A stretch of DNA of 64,000 nucleotides from JANNWF01 sp038205755 (GCA_038205755.1 JBBRBN010000008.1:1-64000); one strand, 5' to 3'; shown: positions 54,411-63,333, counted from the first letter of the stretch. Program-made: numbers and translations. The notes: generated by a model from the sequence alone, not told the origin.

Positions 54411-54448
54411 TGTTGTAGGCGCGCCTCGCAGGCGCGATGCTCTTCCCG
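54411..54448. repeat. Xanthomonad-type REP element
   Basis: tgttgtaggcgcgcctcgca followed by ggcgcgatgctcttcccg resembles the common intergenic REP pattern (gtagg-agcg...gcgcgatgctctt), with a small gcgcctcgcaggcgc hairpin. It lies between the depolymerase and the sensor kinase. The family match is from memory. Confidence 0.55.
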
Positions 54449-54511
54449 TACCCCGAAACACCGACCTGCCGCCCATCCAGATAGCCCGACGATGCCGATC
54501 CAGCCACCCTC

Positions 54512-57500
54512 ATGCTGAGCCTTGCCGGCGTCGCGGTTGCCGCGCTGCTCTGGCTGGGGCTGCTGTTCGCGGTCGCGCTGCTGGGTGAGCGCCGGGCGCC
54601 GCTGACCGGGCGCACGGCGGGCGTGGTCTACGCCCTGTCGCTGGCGATCTACTGCACCTCGTGGACCTTCTACGGCACGGTTACCCAGGGCGTGCGCAGC
54701 GGCTGGTGGCTGCCGCCGACGTTCGTCGGCACGATTGCCCTGTACCTGTTGGCGCTGCCGCTGCTGGAGCGGCTGGTAACCGTCTCCAAGTCGGTCAACG
54801 CCACCTCGGTGGCCGACTTCATCGCCAGCCGCTGCGGCAAAAGCAGCGGTCTGGCCGCGCTGGTCACGCTGGTCGCCCTGGTCGGAATGGTTCCCTACAT
54901 CGCGCTGCAGCTGAAGGCGGTGGCGATGAGTTTCTCAACCTTGGTCGCCACTGGCGTGGAGCAGCCAGCCTGGCAGGACAGCGCCCTGTATGTGACCCTC
55001 GTAATGGCGGTGTTCGCCATGCTGTTCGGCACCCGTCGCACCGCCGCCGACGAGGGCAATCGGGGTCTGATGCTGGCGATGGCGTTCGAGGCGGTGTTCA
55101 AGCTGACCGCTATCCTCGCGGTCGGTGGCTTTGTGGTGTTCGTGCTGTACGGCAGCCCGGCCGCGCTGGAGGCCGCATGGCAGGCACAGGTCACCGCCGC
55201 CCCGTCGGCCCAGCCGACTGCCTATCTGACGCTGGCGGCGCTCGGTGCGATCGCCATGGTCACCCTGCCGCACCAGTTCCACGTTGGCGTGGTCGAATGT
55301 CGCGACAACCGCCACCTGCGCACCGCCCGCTGGCTGTTCCCGCTGTTCCTGCTGCTGATCAGTCTGCCGGTGTGGCCGTTGGCCCGGGCCGGCGCGCTGG
55401 AGCTGGGCGCACTGGGCCTGCCGTCGGATCTTTACGTGCTTGGCCTGCCTCTGCTGCACGAACAGCGTGCGTTGACCCTGTTCGCCTTCCTCGGCGGCCT
55501 GAGCGCCGCCACCGGCATGGTGATCCTGGCCAGCCTGTCGTTGAGCATCATGCTTGGCAACCACTGGATCACGCCGCTGCTGCTGCGCGGCGACTGGTCC
55601 GCCCAGCGCTGGGCGCAGCGCCGCTGGATTGGCGACGTTCGCTGGCAGCGGCGCGCTGGCATCGCGCTGGTCCTGGGCCTGGGTTACGGCTACTCGCGAG
55701 CGCTGGGCGGTCTGGATGCGCTGGCTGACATCGGCGCGCAGTCATTCTCGGCACTGGCCCAGCTGGCACCCGCGGTGCTGCTGGGGATCTACCGGCCGCA
55801 GCTGCCGGCGCGAGCGATCGGCGCCGGCCTGCTGGTCGGCTTTCTCATCTGGGCCTACGTTCTGATTGCACCGCTGCTGGCCAACGGCTCGGGCTGGGCC
55901 ATCAGCGGGCCGCTGGGTCTGCGCTGGCTGGCCCCCACAGCGCTGTTTGGAACCGCCGACCTTGACCCCTTGTCGCGGGCCGTGTGGATCAGCCTGCTGG
56001 GCAATGTCGTGGTGCTGGCGCTGGTGGCGCGCTACGCGCCGGCCCGGCTGACGCATGCGCCCGGGCAACCGCTGAGCCAGGACGCGCTGCGCGCGGTAGC
56101 GCGGCGTTTTCTCAGCAGCGAGCGACTGCAGCGGGTGTTTGAGGCCGAGGCCGAGCCGGCGATTGCGCTGGAGGAACGGGTCGGTCACGAGCTGACCGCC
56201 GTGCTGGGTGCGGCGTCTACCCGTCTGCTGCTGGATGCGGCGCGCCGCGGCAGCGACAGCCAGCTGGAGGAAGTAGCCAGCATCGTCGGCGACGCCGCCC
56301 AGGCGGCACGGTTCTCGCAACAGGTGCTGGAAGCGGCGCTGCAGAACATGTCGCAGGGGATCAGCGTGGTCGATGCGCAACTCTGCCTGGTCGCCTGGAA
56401 CCGCCGCTATGTGGAGCGTTTCGGCTTTCCCGCCGAACTGCTGCAGGTTGGCCGGCCGGTGGCCGACCTCGCGCGCTATGCAGTCCACGAGGTTCTGGGT
56501 GCGGGCGCCGATGTCGAAACCGAGGTGCAGCGGCGCCTCCTGCACATGCAGGCCGGCACCCCGCACCTGAGCGAAAGGCGCTTTCCTGACGGCGCGATCA
56601 TCGAGATTCGCGGCAACCCGATGCCCGGCGGCGGCTTCGTGGCGACCTTCACCGACGTGACTGCCTTCCGCCGCACCGAAGCGGAGTTGAAGGGCATTGC
56701 CGAAACGCTGGAGCAGCGGGTCAGCCAGCGCACCGCAGAACTGGCCCGGGCCAGCGCTGCGGCGCAGCGCGCCAGCCGCGACAAAACCCGCTTTCTCGCC
56801 GCGGTGAGCCACGATCTGGCGCAGCCGCTGAACGCTGCGCGGCTGTTTACCCACGCCTTGACGCAGCAGCTGGACAAGCCCGACCTGCGCGTCCTCGGCA
56901 GCCAGATCGAAGGCTCACTGGGGGCGGCCGAGAGTCTGCTCGGCGGACTGCTCGACATCTCTCGACTGGATGCCGGCGGCCTATCGCCGGTGGTCGCGCC
57001 GTTTGCGCTGGACAGTCTTTTGTCGACGCTGGCGGCAGAGTTCCGGGCGCTGGCGGGCGAGCGCGGACTTGGTCTGCGGGCGTCAGCCACTGGCGCCTGG
57101 GTGCGCAGCGATCCGCAGCTGCTGCGCCGCGTCCTGCAGAACTTTCTTGCCAACGCGGTGCGCTATACCGAGCGCGGTGGCGTGCTGCTGGGCGTCCGCC
57201 GGCACGGCCCGACGCTCCGTATCGAGGTCTGGGACAGCGGCATTGGCATCGAGGCCGGCGACCAGGCGCTGGTGTTCGAAGAGTTTCGACGACTCGGTCG
57301 CGGTGGCCAGGGACTGGGGCTTGGTCTGTCGATCGCCGAGCGGCTGGCGCGGCTGCTCGGACACCCGATCCGCCTTCGCTCCTGGCCCGGCCGTGGCTCG
57401 TGCTTCTCGATCGAAGTGCCCCGCTGCGAGCCGCAGCTGGCAGTGCCGACGCCTGCACCCGAAGCGCCGGCAGCACCGCCGCAGCAGCGCGTGCTGGTGG

Positions 57501-57835
57501 TCGACAACGACGCCAGCGTATTGGCCGCGATGCACGCGCTGCTCAGCACCTGGCGCTGCGAGGTGCTGGCTGCCGCCACCCCGTCGGCGGCGCTTGCGCA
57601 CGCGCGTGCGCAACGCCCGGACCTGCTGCTGCTCGACTACCACCTCGATGGTGACGCCACCGGCGTCGCCCTGTTGCGTGACCTCCGTGCACAGCTCGGC
57701 GACATACCGGCCGCCGTGATCACCGCCGACCACAGTGAAGCCGTCCGCCGCGAAGTGGAGCGGGCCGGCGCCTGGCTGCTGCACAAGCCAATCAAGCCGC
57801 TGGCGCTGAAGTCGCTGATGGCGAGGCTGGGGTAG
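54512..57835 (+). CDS. SSF-domain hybrid sensor histidine kinase (CrbS/MxtR/CbrA-like)
   Basis: 1107 residues. The N-terminal 12-13 helix sodium:solute symporter-like domain (about 1-500) is followed by a PAS domain (about 604-725), then HisKA with phospho-His about 767 in VSHDLAQPLNAARLF, HATPase (about 870-975, DSGIGI and GLGLSI) and a C-terminal receiver (Asp about 1042 in LLLLDYHLDG). The HDL-QPLNAARLF box is typical of CrbS/MxtR-type kinases, which govern acetate and short-chain acid use. A LuxR-type CrbR partner is not next door. It lies 180 bases downstream of the depolymerase, so control of the PHB locus is possible. Confidence 0.93.
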   Translation: MLSLAGVAVAALLWLGLLFAVALLGERRAPLTGRTAGVVYALSLAIYCTSWTFYGTVTQGVRSGWWLPPTFVGTIALYLLALPLLERLVTVSKSVNATSVADFIASRCGKSSGLAALVTLVALVGMVPYIALQLKAVAMSFSTLVATGVEQPAWQDSALYVTLVMAVFAMLFGTRRTAADEGNRGLMLAMAFEAVFKLTAILAVGGFVVFVLYGSPAALEAAWQAQVTAAPSAQPTAYLTLAALGAIAMVTLPHQFHVGVVECRDNRHLRTARWLFPLFLLLISLPVWPLARAGALELGALGLPSDLYVLGLPLLHEQRALTLFAFLGGLSAATGMVILASLSLSIMLGNHWITPLLLRGDWSAQRWAQRRWIGDVRWQRRAGIALVLGLGYGYSRALGGLDALADIGAQSFSALAQLAPAVLLGIYRPQLPARAIGAGLLVGFLIWAYVLIAPLLANGSGWAISGPLGLRWLAPTALFGTADLDPLSRAVWISLLGNVVVLALVARYAPARLTHAPGQPLSQDALRAVARRFLSSERLQRVFEAEAEPAIALEERVGHELTAVLGAASTRLLLDAARRGSDSQLEEVASIVGDAAQAARFSQQVLEAALQNMSQGISVVDAQLCLVAWNRRYVERFGFPAELLQVGRPVADLARYAVHEVLGAGADVETEVQRRLLHMQAGTPHLSERRFPDGAIIEIRGNPMPGGGFVATFTDVTAFRRTEAELKGIAETLEQRVSQRTAELARASAAAQRASRDKTRFLAAVSHDLAQPLNAARLFTHALTQQLDKPDLRVLGSQIEGSLGAAESLLGGLLDISRLDAGGLSPVVAPFALDSLLSTLAAEFRALAGERGLGLRASATGAWVRSDPQLLRRVLQNFLANAVRYTERGGVLLGVRRHGPTLRIEVWDSGIGIEAGDQALVFEEFRRLGRGGQGLGLGLSIAERLARLLGHPIRLRSWPGRGSCFSIEVPRCEPQLAVPTPAPEAPAAPPQQRVLVVDNDASVLAAMHALLSTWRCEVLAAATPSAALAHARAQRPDLLLLDYHLDGDATGVALLRDLRAQLGDIPAAVITADHSEAVRREVERAGAWLLHKPIKPLALKSLMARLG

Positions 57836-57868
57836 TTCCAGACCAGCGACTTCAAGAACAGCCGGCGA

Positions 57869-57928
57869 GCTCGTCTGGCACTGGCTCGTCTGGCACTGGC
57901 TCGTCTGGCGCGAGCTCGTCTGGGGCCG
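57869..57928. repeat. Tandem array, four 15-bp units
   Basis: The unit gctcgtctggcactg is repeated four times, the last two units diverging (cgcga and gggccg ends). It follows the sensor kinase stop and abuts the 170-bp repeat at 57931. Confidence 0.9.
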
Positions 57929-57930
57929 GA

Positions 57931-58100
57931 GCTAGCCCGCATGTTTCATGAATCTCGCGCGCCCTCGCTTGTCTCTTGTCCGCACAGGAGATTTTCCTCA
58001 GTCGGTCGTATGGCCCGCTACACCGCTCCTTCGAAAAATCTCCTGTGCGAACAACATCCTGCGCGATCATCGCGCGAATTCATGAAACATGCGGATTAGC
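57931..58100 (+). repeat. Full copy of the 170-bp structured interspersed repeat
   Basis: The outer arms ctagcccgcatgtttcatgaat and attcatgaaacatgcggattag pair, with two mismatches near the tip. The inner stem cgcacaggagatttt (57981-57995) pairs perfectly with aaaatctcctgtgcg (58035-58049). It differs from the 36123 copy by two changes on each arm, and these compensate each other. It lies between the convergent sensor kinase and PPK2 genes. Confidence 0.92.
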
Positions 58101-58111
58101 TACTCACACTC

Positions 58112-58888
58112 TCACTCCAGCGTCTTGATCGGCTTCAGCGGGCCTTCGAAGCGCTCCTTCTTCGGCTTGCCGGGCAGCGGATCGAGAGAAATCGGGTTGT
58201 TCGGCAGCGGATGGTCGGGCACGTGGTCGAGCAGATGACGGACCAGGGTCAGGCGACCGACTCGCTGATCGTTGAAGTCGACCACCGTCCACGGCGCGGC
58301 TTTGGCATGGGTGGCCTTGAACATGGCGTCGCGGGCCTGGCCGTAGTCGGTGTAGTGGGCGCGGGAGTCAAGATCGACCGGCGACAGCTTCCAGCGCTTG
58401 AGCGGATCGGCAGCACGCTCGGCGAAGCGCGCCTCCTGCTGCTCCTGATCGACGCTCAGCCAGTACTTCAGCAGGATCAGGCCATCGTCGGTAAGCAGCT
58501 TCTCGAACGCCGGCGCCTGCTTCAGAAACGCCTTGTACTCGGCGTCTGTGCAATAGCCCATCACTTTCTCGACGCCGGCGCGGTTGTACCAGCTGCGATC
58601 AAACAGCACGAGCTCGCCGGCCGCCGGCAGGTGCTCGATATAGCGCTGAAAATACCACTGGCCACGTTCGCGTTCGCTCGGCTTGCTGAGCGCGACAACC
58701 CGGGTCTGGCGCGGGTTGAGGGCCTCGGCGACCGCCGTGATGGCCCCGCCCTTGCCCGCGGTGTCGCGGCCCTCGAAGATCACCAGCATGCGATTGCCGG
58801 TGTGCTTGAGCCAGTGCGAAAGCTGGTTGAGCTCGACCTGCAGCGGCTCGAGTTTCTCGGCGTAGTCTTTCTTCTTCAGCTTGCTCAT
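58112..58888 (-). CDS. ppk2: Polyphosphate kinase 2
   Basis: 258 residues from the ATG at 58888 (MSKLKKKDYAEKLEPLQ). Longer frames are antisense to the moeB-like gene. Walker A FEGRDTAGKGGAI, the PSERERGQWYFQRYIEHLP lid and Walker B FDRSWYNRAGVEKVMG define PPK2. Length and motifs fit single-domain class I, which uses polyphosphate to phosphorylate NDPs, mainly GDP or ADP. The nucleotide preference is inferred. It runs divergently from the rhodanese-MoeB gene, with about 85 bases between the starts. Confidence 0.95.
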   Translation of the reverse strand: MSKLKKKDYAEKLEPLQVELNQLSHWLKHTGNRMLVIFEGRDTAGKGGAITAVAEALNPRQTRVVALSKPSERERGQWYFQRYIEHLPAAGELVLFDRSWYNRAGVEKVMGYCTDAEYKAFLKQAPAFEKLLTDDGLILLKYWLSVDQEQQEARFAERAADPLKRWKLSPVDLDSRAHYTDYGQARDAMFKATHAKAAPWTVVDFNDQRVGRLTLVRHLLDHVPDHPLPNNPISLDPLPGKPKKERFEGPLKPIKTLE

Positions 58889-58973
58889 GGCGTGGCTCCA
58901 TCCCGGACGCGCCCAGTGTATTCGATCCGCAACGGGCGCCGCCGCGCCGGGCAGGCGCTCGTAGAATGTGCGT

Positions 58974-60122
58974 ATGACTGTCGAGCAACCCAGCAAGGAG
59001 GTAACGCCCGTCGACGCACTGGCCCGCAGCCGGTCCGGCATCCGGCTGATCGACATCCGCGAGGACGGCGAGCGAGCGGCGGCGATGGCGGAGCCGGCGC
59101 AGGGCATCGCGATGGGTCGGCTGCTGGCCGATCCCGCTGCCTGGATTGCAGATGACAGCGCGGAGGTGCTGCTGATCTGCGCCAGCGGCCAGCGCTCGCG
59201 GGTAGCGGCGGCGGCGCTCAGCGGGTTCGGCTACACGCGGGTACGTTCAGTCGTCGGCGGCACCCAGCGCTGGCAGGCCGAGGGCCTGCCGATGAGATCG
59301 TCCAGCGAGTCGCCCGAGTTTCTCGACCGCTACTCGCGGCATCTGCTGTTGCCCGAGGTCGGCCTGCGCGGCCAACAGCGGCTGCGCGCGGCGCGCGTCG
59401 CCCTGGTCGGCGCCGGCGGGCTGGGCTCGCCAGCAGCGCTGTACCTTGCGGCCGCCGGCGTCGGTCACATCACCCTGATCGACGACGACCGGGTCGAGCG
59501 CAGCAATCTGCAGCGCCAGGTGCTGCACCGCGACGCCGATATCGGCCGGCCCAAGGTCGACTCCGGTCGCGCCACGCTGCTGGCGCTCAACCCCGACATC
59601 GAGGTTGTGCCAGTGCAGCAGCGCCTGCAGGCCGACAATGTCGAGGTGCTGCTGGCCGGACATGACGTGATTGTTGACGGCAGCGACAACTTCGCCACCC
59701 GCTACCTGGTCAACGATGCCTGTGTCGCGCTGCAGCTGCCGATGGTGTACGGCGCGGTGCAGCGCTTTGAAGGCCAGGTCGCGATCTTCTGGGCCCGCGC
59801 ACCGGGCGCGCGTGGCGCCTGCTATCGCTGCCTGTTTCCGCAGCCGCCGGCGGCGCAGTTCGCCCCCAACTGTGCCGAGGCCGGCGTACTTGGCGTGCTG
59901 CCCGGGCTGATCGGCATGCTGCAGGCAACCGAAACCGTGAAGCTGCTGCTGGGCATTGGTGAGCCGCTGGTCAACCGGTTGCTGCGCGTCGATGCGCTGA
60001 GCATGCGCTTTGACCGCATTGGACTGGGTCCCGATCCCGCCTGCGGCAGCTGCGGAGCGCAGCGCAGTGCGGTCGAGCTTGAGTCTGGCCCGCTGTGCGC
60101 GGTGGGCGTGACCGGGCGGTAA
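58974..60122 (+). CDS. moeB: MoeB/ThiF-type adenylyltransferase with N-terminal rhodanese domain
   Basis: 382 residues from the ATG at 58974. An N-terminal rhodanese domain (about 1-105) carries the active-site Cys in LLICASGQRS. The ThiF/MoeB domain follows (about 110-370): ATP loop LVGAGGLGSPAALYLA, DDDRVERSNLQRQ and the zinc ligands CYRC and CGSC. It adenylates the C-terminus of a ubiquitin-like sulphur carrier (MoaD or ThiS type), and the fused rhodanese may supply the sulphur. In MOCS3 the rhodanese is C-terminal instead. Which carrier it serves is not clear. Confidence 0.93.
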   Translation: MTVEQPSKEVTPVDALARSRSGIRLIDIREDGERAAAMAEPAQGIAMGRLLADPAAWIADDSAEVLLICASGQRSRVAAAALSGFGYTRVRSVVGGTQRWQAEGLPMRSSSESPEFLDRYSRHLLLPEVGLRGQQRLRAARVALVGAGGLGSPAALYLAAAGVGHITLIDDDRVERSNLQRQVLHRDADIGRPKVDSGRATLLALNPDIEVVPVQQRLQADNVEVLLAGHDVIVDGSDNFATRYLVNDACVALQLPMVYGAVQRFEGQVAIFWARAPGARGACYRCLFPQPPAAQFAPNCAEAGVLGVLPGLIGMLQATETVKLLLGIGEPLVNRLLRVDALSMRFDRIGLGPDPACGSCGAQRSAVELESGPLCAVGVTGR

Positions 60123-60375
60123 GCGGCGAGCCAGCGATGTACGGGATGGTTCAGGGGTGGGCTGCGGCTCGACCGGTGGTGGAGCGGGGTGAGATTGGGA
60201 ATGAGTCGACTGGCTGGTCGGAAAGCAGCGCGGCGGGCGGCGCTCATACAACAGCAGGACTAGCAGCGCGGCGGGCGGCGCTGCTGCAACAGCAGGAACA
60301 GCAGCGCGGCGGGCAGGGCTGCTGCATCCGCAGGTGGTCTGGCATCGCCCGCGGGTGGGCGCGCCGCCCGCTTGA
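60123..60375. other. Low-complexity intergenic region between convergent genes
   Basis: This region holds the 38-bp direct repeats at 60224-60326 and GC-rich low-complexity flanks. No gene or terminator is recognised. Confidence 0.6.
60224..60326. repeat. 38-bp direct repeats, 2.7 units
   Basis: Units beginning agcagcgcggcgggc start at 60224, 60262 and 60300. The first two run 38 bases and share the tail caacagcagga, and the third is cut short. Confidence 0.85.
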
Positions 60376-61272
60376 TCAGTGCAGGCGCTGTGGATCGCCG
60401 TGGCACTTCTTGAACTTGCGACCGCTGCCGCAGGGACACGGATCGTTGCGGCCGGGCGTGTTCCCGCGTTTTGCCGGCCCCTGCGCACGCGCCTGCTCGG
60501 TAACCCGCAGCACGTGGAATGCATGCAGCATGTGCGGCAGCTCGAACATGATGTCGAGCCGTTCGATCAGGTCGGGCGGGTTGGATGGTTCGTCGTCGTC
60601 GGCAGCGTCGCTGTCGTCGTCCTCTTCCTCGTCGACCGCAACATCCTCTAGCCCCTCGTCACCCTCTGCGGACAGCGCATCGCCGTCTTCGTCTTCGTCT
60701 TCGTCATCGGTGAAGCCCGCCGGCAGCTCCATCAGCCGCTGGATGTCGCCCAGATGCTCGTCAATGTGGTCGTACTCCGCCGCCCAGTCGTCCCAGGCGG
60801 TTTCGCGCATTTCTACGCCCAGAAAGAAGCCCAATGCCCATCCCGATGCCAGCGGAAACTGCCGCGCTGCATCGTCCAGCGCCTCAGGAACCTGACCTTT
60901 CTCGACCAGCTGGTCGAATACGGCCAGCAGCGCGTCGGGCATCATGATCGCCGGCGCGACTTCTTCCGCATGGTCTTCCGGGTCCAGTGCAACGCGGGCG
61001 ACGATGTGGTTCCAGAATCCCTGGATCAGATAGAACGATTCGCTCGCCTCCTGCACGGACTCCCAGACCGGCGGCGGGTCGCCCCAGATGAGCCGGTTGT
61101 ACTCGCTGGGCATCACCAGCTCCGGACCGGTCACCAGCGCGCTGAAGAAGCCATCGAGCATCTCCATCGGCATTCCGCCGTTCGGCGCCGCGCGCTCCCA
61201 CAGCAGCGTTTCCAGACGCTCAAGCTCGGCGACGGTCAGGCTGGCCTGGGACAGATTTTTTCCTGAATTCAT
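60376..61272 (-). CDS. UPF0149 (YecA-like) protein with acidic linker and SEC-C motif
   Basis: 298 residues. The UPF0149 domain (about 15-185, MEMLDGFFSALVTGP and ASGWALGFFLGVEM) is followed by a very acidic linker (about 190-230, runs of D and E). The C-terminal SEC-C zinc motif reads GRNDPCPCGSGRKFKKCHG, as in SecA, where it binds zinc and contacts SecB and ribosomes. YecA-type proteins are thought to act near nascent chains. It lies 11 bases downstream of fghA on the same strand. Confidence 0.9.
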   Translation of the reverse strand: MNSGKNLSQASLTVAELERLETLLWERAAPNGGMPMEMLDGFFSALVTGPELVMPSEYNRLIWGDPPPVWESVQEASESFYLIQGFWNHIVARVALDPEDHAEEVAPAIMMPDALLAVFDQLVEKGQVPEALDDAARQFPLASGWALGFFLGVEMRETAWDDWAAEYDHIDEHLGDIQRLMELPAGFTDDEDEDEDGDALSAEGDEGLEDVAVDEEEDDDSDAADDDEPSNPPDLIERLDIMFELPHMLHAFHVLRVTEQARAQGPAKRGNTPGRNDPCPCGSGRKFKKCHGDPQRLH

Positions 61273-61283
61273 GGTGATCGTGG

Positions 61284-62138
61284 TCAGTGTTGTGGGTGCC
61301 GCAACGCCGCAGCGTGATGGGCGATGTGATCGCCGATGAAGCTGGCGATGAAGTAGTAGCTGTGATCATAGCCCGGCCGCAGGCGCAGGCTGAGCGGGCG
61401 ACCTGCCTGGGCGCAGGCCTCAACCAGTCGCTGCGGCTGCAGCTGATCGGCCAGGAATTCGTCGGCTTCGCCCTGATCCACCAGCAGCGGTCGCACCGCA
61501 GCAAGCTCCGCATCGCGCTCGCTTTCGAGCAGCGCGCAGGCGTCAAATGCGCGCCAGCGTGACTCGTCGTCGCCCAGATAGGTGGCCAGCGCCTTGCGTC
61601 CCCAGGGCACCTGGGTAGGCGCGACGATCGGCGCGAAGGCCGAGATGGACGCGTAGCGCTGCGCCTCGCGAAGCCCGATCACCAGCGCCCCGTGTCCGCC
61701 CATCGAGTGCCCGCTGATCGCACGTCGGTCGCTGGCCGGAAAGTGCCGTTCGATCAGCGCCGGCAGCTCGGCGGCGACGTAGCTGTACATCTGGTAATGC
61801 GCCGCCCACGGCGCCTGCGTGGCGTTGACGTAGAAGCCCGCGCCCTGCCCCAGGTCATGGCCGGGATCGTTGGCCACATCGTCGCCGCGCGGACTGGTAT
61901 CGGGCGCGACCAGGATCAGTCCGTGCTGCGCGGCGTAGCGCTGTGCACCGGCCTTGGTGATGAAGTTCTGCTCGCTGCAGGTCAGCCCGGACAGCCAGTA
62001 CAGCACCGGACAGGGTCCGCTGGCCACCTGCGGCGGAAGGTAGACGGCGAAGCGCAGCGTGCAGTCGAGCACCGCCGAGCGGTGCTCCCAGACGTCCTGC
62101 CAGCCGCCGAAGCAGGCGCGATGTTCGATGCGATGCAT
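61284..62138 (-). CDS. fghA: S-formylglutathione hydrolase
   Basis: 284 residues, an esterase D-type alpha/beta hydrolase. The nucleophile is in GHSMGGHGAL, and the oxyanion region is YWLSGLTCSEQNFITKAGAQ. The Asp and His of the triad are in VDQGEADEFL and RPGYDHSYYFIASFI. It hydrolyses S-formylglutathione to formate and glutathione, the second step of formaldehyde removal. It lies 82 bases downstream of the dehydrogenase that makes its substrate. Confidence 0.97.
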   Translation of the reverse strand: MHRIEHRACFGGWQDVWEHRSAVLDCTLRFAVYLPPQVASGPCPVLYWLSGLTCSEQNFITKAGAQRYAAQHGLILVAPDTSPRGDDVANDPGHDLGQGAGFYVNATQAPWAAHYQMYSYVAAELPALIERHFPASDRRAISGHSMGGHGALVIGLREAQRYASISAFAPIVAPTQVPWGRKALATYLGDDESRWRAFDACALLESERDAELAAVRPLLVDQGEADEFLADQLQPQRLVEACAQAGRPLSLRLRPGYDHSYYFIASFIGDHIAHHAAALRHPQH

Positions 62139-62220
62139 GGCAATCCTCGTGAACGCTGGTGTCGGAAACGCTGCTCTCGGAAACGCGTGAGTTCAGACAG
62201 CTGTTGTAGCAGCGGGTTGG

Positions 62221-63333
62221 CTAGAAGTGGATGACGGTGCGGATCGACTTGCCGGCATGCATCAGATCAAACGCCTCGTTGATCCGCTCCAGGCCCATGG
62301 TGTGGGTGATGTACGGATCCAGATCGATCTCACCGCGCATTGCCTGCTCGACCATGCCCGGCAGCTGGGTTCGTCCCTTGACGCCGCCGAACGCCGAGCC
62401 GCGCCAGACCCGGCCGGTCACCAGCTGGAACGGCCGGGTGCGAATCTCCTGACCGGCCCCGGCGACGCCAATGATGATGCTTTCGCCCCAGCCCTTGTGG
62501 CAGCACTCGAGTGCCGCGCGCATCACCTCGACGTTGCCGATGCACTCGAAGCTGTAGTCGACGCCGCCGTTGGTGAGGTCGACGATCACCTGCTGGATCG
62601 GCGTGCCGGCGTGATCCTGCGGATTGACGCAGTCGGTGGCGCCGAGCTGGCGGGCCAGCTCGAACTTGTCGGCGTTGATGTCGATCGCGATGATCCGCGC
62701 CGCCTTCGCCATGACCGCGCCCTGGATCACCGCCAGACCAATGCCGCCGATGCCAAACACCGCCACGGTCGAGCCGGGTGTGACCTTTGCCGTGTTCAGC
62801 ACCGCGCCGATGCCGGTGGTGACGCCACAGCCGAGCAGGCAGACCTTCTCCAGCGGCGCCGCCTTGTTGATCACCGCCAGCGAGATTTCCGGCACCACGG
62901 TGTACTCCGAGAACGTGCTGGTACCCATGTAGTGGTAGATCGGCTGGCCGTTTTTAGAGAAGCGGCTGCTCGAATCGGGCATCAGGCCCTTGCCCTGGGT
63001 GGCCCGCACGGCCTGGCACAGGTTGGTCTTGCCGCTGGTGCAGAAGGCGCAGCTGCGGCACTCTGCGGTGTACAGCGGTATGACGTGATCGCCTACCGCC
63101 ACCGAGGTCACTCCCGGCCCGATTTCCTCGACGATACCGCCGCCCTCATGGCCAAGCACCGCCGGAAAAATCCCTTCCGGATCATCACCCGACAGGGTGA
63201 ACGCGTCGGTATGACAGACGCCGGTCGCCACAATGCGCACCAGCACCTCGCCGGCCTCGGGTCCGGCGATGTCGATTTCCTCGATCTGCAGCGGCTGGCC
63301 AGCCTCCCAGGCGACGGCGGCGCGGGTTTTCAT
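62221..63333 (-). CDS. frmA: S-(hydroxymethyl)glutathione dehydrogenase / class III alcohol dehydrogenase
   Basis: 370 residues from the ATG at 63333 (MKTRAAVAWEAGQPL). The catalytic zinc ligands are in GVCHTDAFTLSG, GHEGGGIVEEIG and LLGCGVTTGIGAV. Four structural-zinc Cys lie in CRSCAFCTSGKTNLC. The NAD fold is VAVFGIGGIGLAVIQGA. It oxidises S-hydroxymethylglutathione (from formaldehyde and glutathione) to S-formylglutathione, and can also reduce S-nitrosoglutathione. No FrmR-type regulator is visible in the window. Confidence 0.97.
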   Translation of the reverse strand: MKTRAAVAWEAGQPLQIEEIDIAGPEAGEVLVRIVATGVCHTDAFTLSGDDPEGIFPAVLGHEGGGIVEEIGPGVTSVAVGDHVIPLYTAECRSCAFCTSGKTNLCQAVRATQGKGLMPDSSSRFSKNGQPIYHYMGTSTFSEYTVVPEISLAVINKAAPLEKVCLLGCGVTTGIGAVLNTAKVTPGSTVAVFGIGGIGLAVIQGAVMAKAARIIAIDINADKFELARQLGATDCVNPQDHAGTPIQQVIVDLTNGGVDYSFECIGNVEVMRAALECCHKGWGESIIIGVAGAGQEIRTRPFQLVTGRVWRGSAFGGVKGRTQLPGMVEQAMRGEIDLDPYITHTMGLERINEAFDLMHAGKSIRTVIHF

